From Gonapodya prolifera JEL478 (lineage: Eukaryota > Monoblepharomycota > Monoblepharidomycetes > Monoblepharidales > Gonapodyaceae): a stretch of 64,000 nucleotides of DNA. Numbering within the stretch: position 1 is the stretch's first letter; every line of letters begins with the position of its first letter. Shown here piece by piece: positions 11,354-24,356 of the stretch. The translations under genes and the position numbers were made by a program. The DNA is taken from NCBI GenBank assembly GCA_001574975.1, contig KQ965770.1, positions 16,960 to 80,959 of the forward strand, given 5' to 3'. The notes beneath the pieces were generated by a model that worked only from the letters and a program-made list of their open reading frames with translations, had not been told where the DNA came from and ran no database searches.

Positions 11354-13126
11354 ATGCCTCCTGTTACGCGCTCGAAGACTGCCTTGATGAGCAAATCAGC
11401 CACAGAAAACGACGCTCTGCCATCCGCGGACGGCACGTCCGGCAACCCACGAAGAACCACGAGTTGTGACTGGGGATGAGGCACTTCCTCCGGAAGTGAG
11501 TTTTTTTCGGAAATCGAAGCTCTCCCGGGGGGATCGAGACTCTTCGAGGTACGCCAGAAGGACCCACGTCGCCGCCATGTGAAGAAGGCCAAAGGATTCC
11601 CGAACGCGTCATCAACCCATTCACACAAGCGAAAGAAGAGATTAGATGACGAGACAGAGGAGGAATACGCAGATGGCAACTACAGCGACACCGGCTTTAC
11701 TGCAGAAAAGTTGACGAAGCCCAAGCGACAGAGCAAGAAGCGCAAAGGAAAGAGGGTTGTGCCCCAACTCCCATCCGAGTGAATAACCTACTTAGCCTCA
11801 ATCAAACCTTCAATGCCGCTCTGAGCATCGTCTTTTATGACTCCAGAGTGCTTGTGGAAATTTTCAAGATGTGCCACCCCTCGACCTTGCTTCGCCTCGA
11901 CACTGCATGCAAGCGCTTTCATGATATACTCGAAGACGAAGACGAGGGTGAGCCACGTAGTGCAATTAAGCAATGTGCTCTTTTGTGCGGTTCTCGATGT
12001 TTTTCTTTCCGCGACGGACTGGTTGTTCTCTTCAGCATCTGGCTTTTCTCACGCGAGCATACTGAACCACCGGACAACTGGACCGAGCGAGCCTTCTATA
12101 GCCTTCTCACGGGAAAAGGATGCCAGATATGTGGGAAGAACAGGTATATTTGTTCAAGTGATTGGGATCGATCTGTGTCTCTCCTCTTAAATTGAACTCT
12201 TGCCTCTTTCTCACTTACACATCAGAATTCGGAAAATATACTGGACGTACATGGTCCGAGCCTACAAGTCATGCGCAATCTCGAACTCCATCTCTGACTA
12301 TCGGTGAGCACATTACATGTGTCATCCTTTTGCGAAGCGAAGCACAACCAATGTTTTCAACAGAATGAAGGGTCAATATCCCGGAGTTCCCATGGAGGCA
12401 TTCAAAAGTCTACCTTACGAAATTGTAGAACTCTGGAATCGTGCGCATGGATCATACTCCGTGAGTTGGTGCTAGTTACCTTGTGAACAAATCCGACAAC
12501 AAAGACGTTTCTCTCTTGCGACTCCACGTTCAACTCTCCCGCTCCTAGATCAAGTGCTCCTGGACGTCTGCCGCTTCCAAATGTGCGAATTAGTACAGCA
12601 AAGCCTAGGGTATGTACCCGTGCCGTGCGTCACCCCAAGAGGTGCGGGGAATGTTCTCACATGCTCTCGCAGGCAAGGGCCAAACTCACCTCGCGGCGTG
12701 GCTCGTCGCCCAAAAAAACTTGGGGAAAAGGCCTGGAGGGACGTTCAGCGGTTCTGACAGTATGAACTTCATGGCGCCGCTGACCAAAAGGACTCGGGGG
12801 GGGGGGGGAGGCACGGCAGCGAGCAAGCGACATGACACGACTCCCGGCGGTGAGTACTGAGTAACGTGCAGATATTGACTCGATTGCGTGTAACTCACGG
12901 CGTGGCACCTTGCGTGCAGCTCCTCACTCCGCCAATCACCCAAGATCTTCTCGCTGACCTACTGACGTTGAAGTCAGCATCTCGTATCCCGCGTCCGCTG
13001 ACTGACAGGGCATGGAACGTGCTGTCAGTGTGGCTTGAGCAGGAGGCCCAGTCCATGATAGAGAAGAAGAAGAACGCTGCCGGGCCAAGCCGAAGTTGTA
13101 GTGTGAAAGATCACAGACGCGGTTAG
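11354..13126 (+). CDS. F-box protein with C-terminal Cys pair motif
   Basis: F-box proteins recruit substrates to SCF ubiquitin ligases through Skp1. The model starts at ATG 11354 (MPPVTRSKTALMS). It passes through a basic, nuclear-localisation-like segment (KRKKRLDDE, then KPKRQSKKRKGKR, 11590-11780). The F-box is VLVEIFKMCHPSTLLRLDTA plus CKRFHDIL (about 11848-11940). After an intron, WTERAFYSLLTGKGCQICGK (12080-12137) and IYWTYMVRAYKSC (12235-12275) form a four-cysteine arrangement common in fungal F-box proteins. The tail contains LPYEIVELWNRAHGSYS and ends with a Lys-rich stretch at 13126. Several introns are needed and not all borders are certain. The presence of Cdc34 in the same window is consistent with an SCF machinery but does not show a direct link. 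Confidence 0.8.
12796..12809. repeat. Homopolymer G tract
   Basis: A run of about 13 G inside the F-box gene region, probably intronic or at an exon edge. Base count here may be unreliable and affects the local reading frame. Confidence 0.7.
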
Positions 13127-13700
13127 AGCGTAGAGCGGGATAGTCATAGATCGTGAAAAACTGGAAGTTTTAGACTTTTCGAACTGAATAAAGGGACTGA
13201 CCCCTAACTGTCTTCATAAAGCAGTTCGATATTGGAAATGCATTTATAAATGACGTGGAAAGATGGTTCAATAAATTTGCGTCTCATAACTCTCCGAGGC
13301 TCGGATATACAAAATACAGCACTATAATTTGATGAGCAAGATAGAAAAACCACTTCGGTAACTGTATCAGTACATGTTCCCAAACTGAGGAGATCAAGAA
13401 GAGTCGCTGAAACGGGGTTCCCGCACATCCCTACTCCACACAGACGACACCGTGGGTGATTGAGTGACTAGTGCACCTGCTCGTGGTCGTGAACTGCTGT
13501 CCACATTCGCCGACACGATTTGCGGCTCCCCTGCATTGCGAACACTCCGTGGTACCAAACCAAGTGACATCTGCGGTTCAGGCAGAACTGGCCACGAACC
13601 GCTCCCAAAGTCAGTCGGAGCACCAACAGCCAACTCCAAGCGAAGAGCTCGGGAAGCCCCAAATGTTGTAGGCTGGTCAAGCGAGATTCGAAGGCAGTCA
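13127..13700. other. Convergent intergenic region
   Basis: Between the ends of the F-box gene (plus) and LRR protein A (minus). It holds 3' untranslated sequence, and open frames on both strands overlap one another without family resemblance. No gene could be supported. Confidence 0.4.
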
Positions 13701-15612
13701 CTACGTTGAATAACACAGATTTGTTGGAAAGGGTCGAGTGCAGCACTTCACGACGACTTCGTAAAGCCCGCTCTCTTCCGAGTTCACATTCACATCGAAA
13801 CTCCATCCATCCCTGAAAACGGTTCGCAGTTTAACCGCGTCACCATATGAGATGGGCACTTCGTCTGCGTTAGTGGGCAAAAACTACACGGGGTGATTGT
13901 CAAACAAGTGATGACGTAATCAGAACGTGTTTCACAGTATCCAAGCACGCACATCGTTTATAACAGGGAAGACAGGCATTCTCTGCGGCAGGTCGACCCG
14001 TGGAAAATTCTCAAACGCTTGTCCCACAAGAAGAACGAAGGCCCAGTGTGGTGCCTACAGGAGAATCGGTTGAGCATTGCAATTACGTTCCTCACGTTCA
14101 CTGCTCACTTGGCTTCCAGCAGATAGAACTTCTTCAGCGCCACGCTCACCGGTTCCGCCCAGACTAGCAGCAGACCGAGTGCTGGCTGCCGTCTCATTGG
14201 ACCCAACGCCAAATCTATGTCGAGACCTCAGATCAAGAGACCCGTCTCCGCTTCCATATCCAGCGATCCCTGACCCGAACAAATTGACCCGCGGAAGATC
14301 CTCAGCATCCACGGATCGGTAAGCAAGAGTGACACCAGACCCTGTTGTCGAAGACAGGTGGCCAATTGATCCGGCAAGTGTACCTGAGGAGGAGTCGCGA
14401 GGGCTACCGGTACCATTGAAGATCGGCAGCTACGTCATGAAACATGCTGTGAGCACTGATGATGCGGCGCATTTTTGTTTTCTCACTGAGGGGGTCTTTT
14501 GTGAGAGGAGTGTCTATCATTACGACGCAACGAGTCCCCGAATTTTGCTGATAGCGTGTGTTTCTTTCTTTGTGCGATCGAGACACCAACTACAATGAGG
14601 AACAGCATGACCATTCCTCCGGCGACTGACCCTCCCTCAATAGGTCCAATACTAACGCCGGGAGAGGAAGTCGGTGGCACCTCTGAAGGAGCTCCCGTGA
14701 AAGTAACGGATGCAGTGGAGGTAGTTGGTAGTCTAGAGTCCAATGTACTACTTCTGGTCGTGTTCAGCGCACTACACTCCCTGGAATTGGTTGGAAGGAA
14801 TGGTCTACAGGTGTTCGCAAGCTTGGCACCACACGTGAAAGAGGAAAGGGTTGGTGCTCCAATCGCAAATTTGGAGCCCATCACTTGGAATAAGCCCGTC
14901 AACACTTCCAGAGAGCTGGTTTTCGCTAATGCTAAGATACAAGACGGGATTAGTGGATATGTTTGGGATTGGTCCTGTGAGACTGTTTCCAAAAAGAACA
15001 GGACCGGTCAGCTTGGGGTTGTTAGTTATTGATATTGCTTCCAGTTTGGTGAGTTTGCTGAGCGAACTTGGAATCGTTCCACTGAGTTGAGGGCAATTGG
15101 AATTTCCAAGACCAACAGTTGAGGAAAGGGTCCAAGTCAGGTACAGGTCCGGTCCAGTTTGGAAAGGTGTCAATTCCCAGCTCGCGCAGTTGCGTGATGG
15201 ATGAAAAGGCTGGAAGTGCATCTCGACCCTCATTCTGCAGAAATACAAGTGATTGAAGACCACCTGATGGTACCTGCAGCGGCCCAGTCCAGCCGGTGAC
15301 ATTTACGAATGCAAGTCCTTTCAGTTCCGTGAGTGGTGACAAATCCGGAAATGGGCCACGAAGATTAATATTTATAAGAGTGACATTTGTCACTCTCCTG
15401 GCTGCGCACGTGAAGATAACATTGGTGCAGCATGCGCCTATTGTCCAATCAATACTGGCGCCAGCCTGCCTATACAGAGCCTCAAATGGAGCGCAATCCT
15501 GCGCTTGTGACTGTGCGGCAACGTGTGGAGGGACTGCGGCCAGCAGGGCAAACAGAATCGCCAAAACCTCTCGCAAGCGCGGAAACATCAGCGGTCGTCT
15601 TCGGGAGGCCAT
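13701..15612 (-). CDS. LRR single-pass membrane protein A with C-terminal SH3-like domain
   Basis: Probable cell-surface receptor-like protein. The start is ATG 15612. A signal peptide with hydrophobic core EVLAILFALLAAV is followed by a Cys-containing N-cap (DWTIGACCTNV). Leucine-rich repeats resemble plant/chytrid types, with lines such as LSGTIPSSLSKLTKLE, NPKLTGP and ISENQLSGSV. A Ser/Thr-rich stalk (about 14650-14760) leads to one membrane span (GGMVMLFLIVVGVSI, about 14565-14635) and a stop-transfer QRKK. The cytoplasmic part is Ser/Gly-rich (about 14055-14420). The last exon reads DEVPISYGDAVKLRTVFRDG W.FDVN, an SH3-type pattern (acidic start, GD, DGW), ending at 13701. It shares this architecture with protein B at 38345-42178. 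The function is inferred from architecture only. Confidence 0.83.
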
Positions 15613-16003
15613 CGAGATTCCGCTTTCAAAAAGCTGACGCAGATTCGCCAGCACGATTACTTTTCGTTGTTGGAAGGCAGGGATCGAAGCAAACTCGAGC
15701 TGAGGCCGAGTCGGGCCTCAGATTCGTCAAGCCACCTTACGCGGGGTGATACGGACAATGTATAGACTGTGCGTGGCGCCACCTAACTTCTTTTTGCGTC
15801 AGCAGTCGCTATCAGGGCCAAGAAAGCGCAAACTATCACAGCTCCCAGCCGGCCGCAGTGTTCACTCTGTGGAAGCTGCTCATTCATGTCATGGCAGCTT
15901 ATGGCACAGAATGGGGGTGAGTCTGGTGGTTGCCTATATCTGGTTGGTGGAAACAGGTCTTTTCATCCATGCTTGGTCCAACATTTTCCAACCCAAGGGC
16001 CGA
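15613..16003. other. Intergenic, upstream of LRR protein A
   Basis: About 390 bp between the start of LRR protein A and the left end of the hAT relic. It probably contains the promoter of the LRR gene. No coding region was recognised. Confidence 0.4.
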
Positions 16004-16973
16004 GTTAAAGCTGTGAGCGAGCGAGTTACTCGCTCATTTTTTAGCAGCTCGTCACTTGCTCGCTCAGGTATATTTTTCATTCAACTTGTAACCAACTCGC
16101 TCACTTTTTTTCCAACTCGCGAGTTGACTCGTGTCACACAATTTGTACGATTCGAAAATTGAGCTGTGAATCAAAAACCCATTTCAATTCAAATGTTCGA
16201 GTAAGGAACAAATCAATTACACAGTTATACATGTTTTCAACGTCGACTCCCGTTTCCACCTCTTCAACAACATTAGTGTCCTAATCACCTCCGGCTCCAA
16301 GGCCGCCCTCCTATGCCCAATAACATCCCTCGACGCAGAAAAAACGCGCTCCGACTCTGCGCTGGTACCTGGAATCCCCAGGTAGTCCCGCGCCATCCGC
16401 TGCAGTCCTGGGAGGTCATCCCTCCCCTTCCAGTACTCGAGCACGTCCACCTTCCTGGGGCGCCTCGCCTCCTCCAAGTACTGGTCCACCTCATTCACAA
16501 GCTCCTCGTCCTCCTCCCCAAAAGTCGTCCGACGCGGAACCTGCAGGGTCGGGAGTGGGAGTGGGATTAAAATAAATCGTATCATAGGTGTCCCTTAGAA
16601 GTTCCGCAGCTTTGATGTAGTGCGGCTCCCAGCCGTTCTCCCGTATCCAAGCGAGCTTGTACGCGGGGTGGAGGACTGCAGGGGATGGGGATGGCGAGAT
16701 GGGAGCAACAGAGGCAGGAACGTGATCGCGAGAGCGTGCACTCACCTAGGCATAGCATGCACATCTGGGAATCATTCGATTTCCCGTAATACTTCCGTAA
16801 AACCTCCATGCTGGCATCGGCGTTGGAAGCCATGTGGGCAGGGTTGTTGGGTTTGACCGAGTTTGAACGAGTAGCTCGTGAGTTGCACATATTTCAACTC
16901 GCAACTCGCTCAATATAGTTCAACCCAACTCGCCGAGTTGGCGAGTTTCAACTTGCTCACTCATAGCTTTAAC
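16004..16973 (-). mobile_element. hAT DNA transposon relic, internally deleted
   Basis: The ends carry an imperfect terminal inverted repeat: GTTAAAGCTGTGAGCGAGC at 16004 and, inverted at 16973, the same with three A/T-for-G/C changes in 23 bases. Both ends are packed with short ACTCGC/GCGAGT sub-terminal repeats (16015-16135, 16855-16955), a usual hAT feature. The inside (about 16217-16890, minus strand) encodes only the C-terminal part of a hAT transposase: MEVLRKYYGKSNDS, then LHPAYKLAWIRENGWEPHYI, then the dimerisation domain with VLEYWKGR, MARDYLGIPGTSAESERVFS and GHRRAALEPE. The N-terminal zinc finger and most of the catalytic core are missing, so the element is not autonomous. No 8-bp target duplication could be matched with confidence. 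Confidence 0.85.
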
Positions 16974-17373
16974 GAGGGGTGACTGATCCGATACGATCAA
17001 CAATGCTTGACGAGATTCTTCCCGGAGCTGCGGCGCTACCATCGTCATCAGTGGATGCGTACAAACGGAACGAGAGGGGATTGTGCGGTGAATGCAATTG
17101 GGCGAGTGTGGTTTGAGACGATCTTGACGAGCGACAGGAAGAGCGCCGGCATTGGTCGACTTCGGCGATCGAGGGTGGTAGTTAGCCACAGAGTAGCGAG
17201 CGTTATGATCCCACCGCGATTCCAGATAACAGTTGGTGTTCACTTTGATGGTCGAAAGATCGGGAGGGAATGGCCGCAGCCGCCTTGTGAAACACTCGCC
17301 AATTGCTTGTTTGACAACAGGGAAAAGAATTCAAGCTCATTGAGAAAACAGAGAGAGAAAGAGCACCAGAGTG
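16974..17373. other. Intergenic, upstream of the DIS3L2-like gene
   Basis: About 400 bp between the hAT relic and the ATG at 17374. It is likely the promoter and 5' leader of the RNase gene. Open frames on both strands lack any family resemblance. Confidence 0.4.
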
Positions 17374-20300
17374 ATGGAGTGGGGAATTCAGCAGGAAACG
17401 GAGATAGTGGAGGATGTTGGCGGAGCGGAGAACGGGGGACGCGGACGTGGGTTGCGGGGGGGAAGAGGCGGGAGAGGGTTTGGGGGAGGGAGAGGTAGAG
17501 GAAGAGGAGGGGGAGAAGGAGGAGGAGAAGGTGCGGAGAGGGGAGGGAGACGGGGTCGTGGATGGAGGAGGGGACGAGGAGGTGAGAGACCAGAGACAGA
17601 GGCAGACGCGATAGAGAACTCACGCAGACACAGCCACACACGCAGACGTGCAGACGCCTACGGCACCACACGATTCGCGTGAGCCACGCGACGCTCGAGT
17701 CGACGACGACGAGGAAGTCGATTTCGCGGATTTGGAGCGACAAGCGGCAGCCGAACTCCAATCGGCGAACGCGGGCAGAGGTGCTAGGGGTGGAAGCGCG
17801 CGCGGGGCTAGGGGAAGCGGAAGAGGGGACAGTGGAGGACGCGACGGTGGCGACCGTGGTGGCAGGGGGAGAGGATCGAGAGGTGGACGTGGGCGCCCAC
17901 ACTACAACACTCAGTTCACACCACAACACGGATCGTGGGTGGACTCGGTCGAGCCCGGGTCCAGCTGGGGCGACGCCGGGTCTGGGTGGGGCGAAGCCAG
18001 GCCGGGGTGGGGTGACTCTGGATGGGGCCCCGCACCACCCACGAACCGGGTACAAGAGACCATGGCTGATCCATGGGGGGGACTTGACATGCAGATCGGG
18101 TCGGACGGGTGGGTGAATAAGGACGCCGGGGTGGGCAGGGACGGAACTCCCGCCGCAGCGGACAGGAGGGAGGGAGATGGGCAGAGGAAACCCAGATTTT
18201 CTCGAACAGAGAGGTCGGCGAGGGGACAGGGCCGAAGGGGTGCGCATGCGGACGGAGCAGGTGCCGGGGGGAGTACGTCAGCAGTGTCGAACAACGGGTG
18301 GACCGCTGGGAACGCTGGGACCACAGAAACCACTGACTCTGGCGAGCTCCCCACTTTCGAATCCCGAGCCGAGTCTGCCCCCAACAACCACTTATTGAAT
18401 TTTGCTGACGATGGATACCGTGTTGCGCGCGGCAGTCGCGGAGGGCGAGGACGAGGTGGTCGCGGAGGGTCAGGTCGTGATGGTTCTGTGGACGGTGGGG
18501 CCTATCCCGGGGATTCTGCAGGTCGGGGAGGAGCCCACGCTGACCATGGCATGCAAGCCCGTCGCGGACGTGGCGGACACACGCCGCGTCACACAGACTC
18601 GGGATACTCTAACCCGCACGTTGATTCTCCGCCCGCATCCTCAGCGCAGTCGCGTCGTGGCCGTACCCGCGGAACCGCCCAAATCAACTCGGCGATGGCG
18701 CAAGTCCGCGCCGTGCTCGCTCAGGAGCGGGACCGTGCCGAAGCTCAATCGCAGGCAAGGTCTCAAGCGGTGGCTCAAGCACAAGCAGAGGCAGACGCAC
18801 AGGCACAGGCGCAAGCGCAGGCACAGGCGCAAGCGCAGGCACAGGCCCAGCGACGACACGACCACCCCGCCGATGATGATGAAAGCGACCCAGACGCCAC
18901 CATCATCACCGTGGGTGTCGCCAGGCCGCCGCGGGGTTTTCGCAGAGCAAGGGGAGAGCGCGGAGGGCGAGGTCGAGGCGGCAGGCGCGGCGAAACTGCG
19001 GCAGATGACGGCGCACCCCACCGCTCGGTGTCGGCGCCGGCCCACCCACACGCGCACGTCCGACCACCCTTCCACGCGCCCCTCCGCGCAGCCATTGCCC
19101 ACCCGCTTGCATCCGCGCCCGACCGTCCCCAATCGTCGCGTGGGGCATCTGAACCGCGAGGTCGGGGCGGGATGGGTCGTGGCGGTGGAAGAGGGCGTGG
19201 TGGAGCCGAAAGCGGGAAGAGGGGGCCCGGGGATACAATGTACGATCCGTACTGGACCCCGACTCAGGTGGACGAGGGCGTCAAGGCGGGACGGGCTGTC
19301 GTGGGAGTCGTGAGGATTAATAAGCGCAATCGAATGGAGGCTTACATCACGGTGGAGGCAAAGAAGGTCGTGCCGCCCACCAGTACCACAGATGGTAATG
19401 GCACTTCAACCTCATCATCGGCTCCCGCCCCCGCCCGCGCACCCGACATGGACATCCTGATCCCGACCCCCCGGCTTCGAAACCGCGCTTTCGACGGGGA
19501 CACTGTTGTCGTAGCGTTCCTCGCCGGCGAGGAGAAGGAGCGCGAGGACGGGTTCCGTGAGCGCGACAAGAAGCGCAAGGATAGTGAGGGCCGGGAACGC
19601 ACCAAGAAGGCTCGTGGAACAGGCAACGGGAACGGGACGGATGTGGAGTGGGTGGATGTGGACGGAGTGAATGTGGGGAAGGCGGGCGAGGAGGATGGTA
19701 CGTTCAAGTTTTGTTCCTTCGTGTTTGTACTCTAGAGTTGCTCATAACGTTGTGCATGCTTTTCCGTCCCTCACAGATGCGACAGCCCACCCGCTCGGAA
19801 AGGTCGTTGCAGTGCTCGAGCACGGCGAACGGGCGTATGTCGGGACATTGGGCGTAGAAATGCGGACGGGCGGAGATAAAGGCAAGGGTAAAGCGAAGGA
19901 AGGGGATGAGGCCAAGGAAGGAGAAGGTAACGGCGGCGGAACTGGAGATGGCTACGGTACGGACAAGAGAGAGGCGATGAAAAACTTACCGAAACTTTTG
20001 TGGTTCAAGCCGGTGAGTTTTGGTGGTGGATCGAGGGCAAGTATCAAGACGGGATTCATCAACTCTCACAACGATGTGAATTCCAATGCAGGCGGACACC
20101 CGCGTCCCCCTTATTGCCATCCCGGTGGAGCTATGTCCCGCAGACTACCTGCACCCCTTAATGCGCGACCCAGCATCGCTGTCCCAAGTCCTTCTAACAG
20201 CACGTGTGCGGCGGTGGGACGACCGGAGTGCGCACCCGTTCGGCGAGATTGTCGGGGAGGTTGGACAAGTGGGCGAGATTCTGGCGGAGACGGAGGCCAT

Positions 20301-22855
20301 TTGCGTGGAGAACGGAGTGCGGGATATTGAGTTCAGCGAAGGCGTGATTGGATGTCTTCCGGAGACTGTGAGTGTTTGTGCGGGGTGTGACAGGGGAAGT
20401 ATTTCATACCATCTTCTTGTAAACCCAGCCATGGACTATCCCCGCCTCCGAGCTCGCCATTCGGCGCGACTTCCGTACCACACGCATCTTCACCATCGAC
20501 CCCGCCACAGCCAAGGATCTCGACGATGCCGTGTCTGTGNNNNNNNNNNNNNNNNNNNNNNNNNNNNNNNNNNNNNNNNNNNNNNNNNNNNNNCACTTTG
20601 TCCAGCCGGACACGGAGTTGGACGCCGAGGCTGCCCGTCGTGCAACCACGACGTACCTGGTCCAAAGAGCTGTACCAATGCTCCCCCCTCTTCTTTGCGA
20701 GGAGCTTTGCTCTCTCAACCCGGGAGTGGACAGACTGGCATTTTCGGTTGTTTGGATCATGGATGGTCAGGGCATTGTCAAGGACGTGTGGTACGGCAAG
20801 TCGGTGATCCGATCGTGTGCGAAGCTGGCCTATGAGCATGCGCAGGACTTCATCGAGGGACGCGACTGGACTTACAGGCGGCGGGGTGAGATTGACGATC
20901 GCATGGGAACACCCTTCCTGGCTCCGCCGGAGATCACCGGGGGATACAACGAAAAAGATGTCAAGACGGATGTGATGCGACTATATGAGATAAGCTTGGC
21001 CCTACGGAGGAGGCGGTTTGAGGTGGGGGCGCTGCAGATACAGAACATCAAGTTGTGGTTCGCTTTGGACTCCAAGTTGAATCCAGTGGCGTCAGGGGAG
21101 TACGTAGTTAAAGAGGCGAATAGGCTGATTGAAGAGGTAGGTTGTGATTCGTGTTTATCCTGTGGCATGATATGACCGTATCATCCAATACCCACCTCCT
21201 AGTTCATGCTTCTCGCAAACATTTACGTTGCTAAGAAGCTTGCCGCGACGTTCCCCGAAGGGTCGCTACTCCGTAACCACGGGCCGCCCAAGCCGCACGC
21301 GTTGAAAGGATTCCTGGCCTTCGCCAGCCGGTTGGGCTACGAGCTGGACGTGAGCAGTTCAAAGACCCTCGAGGAGTCGTTGAAGAGGATTCCAAACGCC
21401 GAGGTGCAGTATGCGATGAGGTTGTTGGCGATTAAGCCAATGGCGGTGAGTGCATCTGTGAGGTCATTGGGATACAAGTGAGGTATTCATTGGTTCTCCG
21501 CCTATCCGACAACAGAGGGCACTCTACTTCTCCACCGGCGCCGTAGATATCGAGCGATGGTATCACTTCGCCCTTGCGGTCCCCCTCTACACTCACTTCA
21601 CCTCACCCATCCGTCGGTACGCGGACCTAATCGTACATCGCATGCTTCAGGCGTCTCTCGAGAACCGAAGATGCCCGATGGCATCGGAGCTGACGCAGAA
21701 GGTGGCTGAGCATTGCAATAGGAGGAAAGGTGTGTTTACCTGCATGTTGTGAAAAGTGATAGAGTGCTGACGAACGTACAATTTTGTGAATACACCCTGA
21801 CAGACGCGGCGAAGACCGCGGGCGATGCCAGCGCGCATTTGTTCCTGTGTGTGTACCTGCGGGACCTCGAAGCTCGCTTGGGCTCTCCAATCATAGGAGA
21901 AGGTATTGTGGTTGGCGTGCAGGAGCGGAGCTTTGATGTCGTATTGAGACGGTATGGGATTGAAAAGAGGGTGAGTGGCTCGGGTGCGTGCCTTCAGATC
22001 GTGCATTTTGAATGACACGATACACTTGTGCAGGCTTGGGTGGAGGATTTGATCGACGATGGCACGGCTGTTGGGTCTTTCTGGGATCCTGATAAGCTCA
22101 GATTGATGATTTGGTGGAAGAAGATGGTTGAGGGTTCGAACGAACAACCAAAGGAAGGCGGGTCGAGGTCTGGGAACAGCGAGCCTTACAGCGGTTCTCC
22201 AAACGGTGAAAGTAGTCGCAGTGAGCCACTTGCAGCTGTGGTGAACGGGAACAAAGAAGCCGAAACTGCCCCAATAGAGACGGAGGATGTTGAGGATCTT
22301 GTGTTCGACAAGGGTGAGGTGACAGACGACTCAGAGTATTCGGATATATCGGACAGTGAAGATGTGACAGACGGTGCGACAATTCAGGATTCTGAGGAGA
22401 CGGAGCACGAGGAGAAGCATATTCGCCCCCAGCCCAAGAAGAAAAAGCTTTCATTGCTGCAGCGGACAGCCACTCCTGTTGTTGCGGCATCCAATAGGGT
22501 GCGAAATTTTGCGGAAGAGACCGAAGAAGAGAAACGGATCGAGGAAGCGGACTTGCACGCAGTTTCTGAACATGCCCCGAAAATTGCTCCCCAAACCCTT
22601 GTGGAGGTAACCCCGGCACCCCCTCCCGCTCATAAACCGAGCCCACCCAAAGATCTCTCATCGGTGATCTCGCAGCAGATCAACGTTTTTGGACATGTTT
22701 TGGTGCGGGTTAAAGTGAACATGACTCGGTCGCCACCGGAAATCAAGTTGATTCTGGTCTCACCGCAAGCAGCGCGGGCGTTGGACGAGGGGCCGAGAGC
22801 ATTGGGGTCCGGAACGGTTGTTGCGTCGAGGGCTCAGATGGAGAGCGAAGACTGA
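17374..22855 (+). CDS. DIS3L2: DIS3L2/SSD1-family 3'-5' exoribonuclease with RGG/AQ-rich N-terminus
   Basis: A cytoplasmic RNase II-type enzyme that degrades RNA from the 3' end; fungal SSD1/Sts5 relatives bind mRNA without cleavage. Exon 1 (17374-17581) is RGG-rich, and an intron of 45 nt leads to exon 2. The N-terminal 600 residues are disordered, with RGG clusters, GW/WG repeats (17935-18030) and an (AQ)n run. The cold-shock domain follows ([34 protein letters not shown]). The second includes [13 protein letters not shown]. The RNB domain has [14 protein letters not shown], so the four catalytic aspartates of the D-P..A.D.DDA motif are present, unlike in yeast SSD1. Then come [28 protein letters not shown] and a degenerate S1 region. 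The tail (22100-22855) is acidic. An 80% correct read-through is interrupted by a 54-N gap right after the catalytic motif. Confidence 0.93.
18770..18850 (+). repeat. Ala-Gln coding microsatellite
   Basis: A (caggcacaggcgcaagcg)-type array encoding AQAQAQ inside the disordered N-terminus of the RNase gene. Array length is likely to vary between isolates. Confidence 0.85.
20540..20593. other. Assembly gap (54 N) inside RNB domain
   Basis: 54 unknown bases follow LDDAVSV and precede [10 protein letters not shown]. The family has roughly 18-20 residues here, including GVHIADVS, so the gap size is close to right and keeps the frame. No intron is needed across it. Confidence 0.95.
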
Positions 22856-23081
22856 AGGCCCGAATAAGGAGTGTTTGTCGAGGATTCCCACTGTTAATAT
22901 GGACTATAGCCACTACACAGGTTAATCTGAGGAGAGTACTAAAAGGGAAGGAGAATAAAACGGAAAATTGGAGGGAACGTTTGAAGGGGACAATCGTTCG
23001 CGTTCTGTACTTCGTGCTCTGCGGACAAATTAGTTGACTCTACACTTCGGACTTCCAATATTCTGCCCATTATTCTCGGCG

Positions 23082-24223
<1,142 letters not shown>

Positions 24224-24356
24224 GCGATGTTCTTTTGTAATGACAGTGCTTTGAGCGCGAAAGCCAACCTGCCTGGGTCGTTGAGAGTTGCGACCCAAGC
24301 ACTCGAACAGAATCCCATAAAACAAAAGAAGTCCACCATTCCCAAAAGAGATACCA

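Noticed and set aside
16004-16973. Reading the flanks as an 8-bp target-site duplication
   Set aside because: No eight-base match was found for any plausible choice of element ends.
17240-18247. 335-codon minus-strand open frame
   Set aside because: It is antisense to the RGG-rich, GC-rich start of the RNase gene. Composition (Pro/Leu/Ser runs) is the mirror of Gly/Arg codons and no family motif is seen.
18402-19313. 303-codon plus-strand frame overlapping the RNase gene
   Set aside because: Shifted-frame shadow of the low-complexity coding region; the other frame joins directly to the conserved cold-shock domain.
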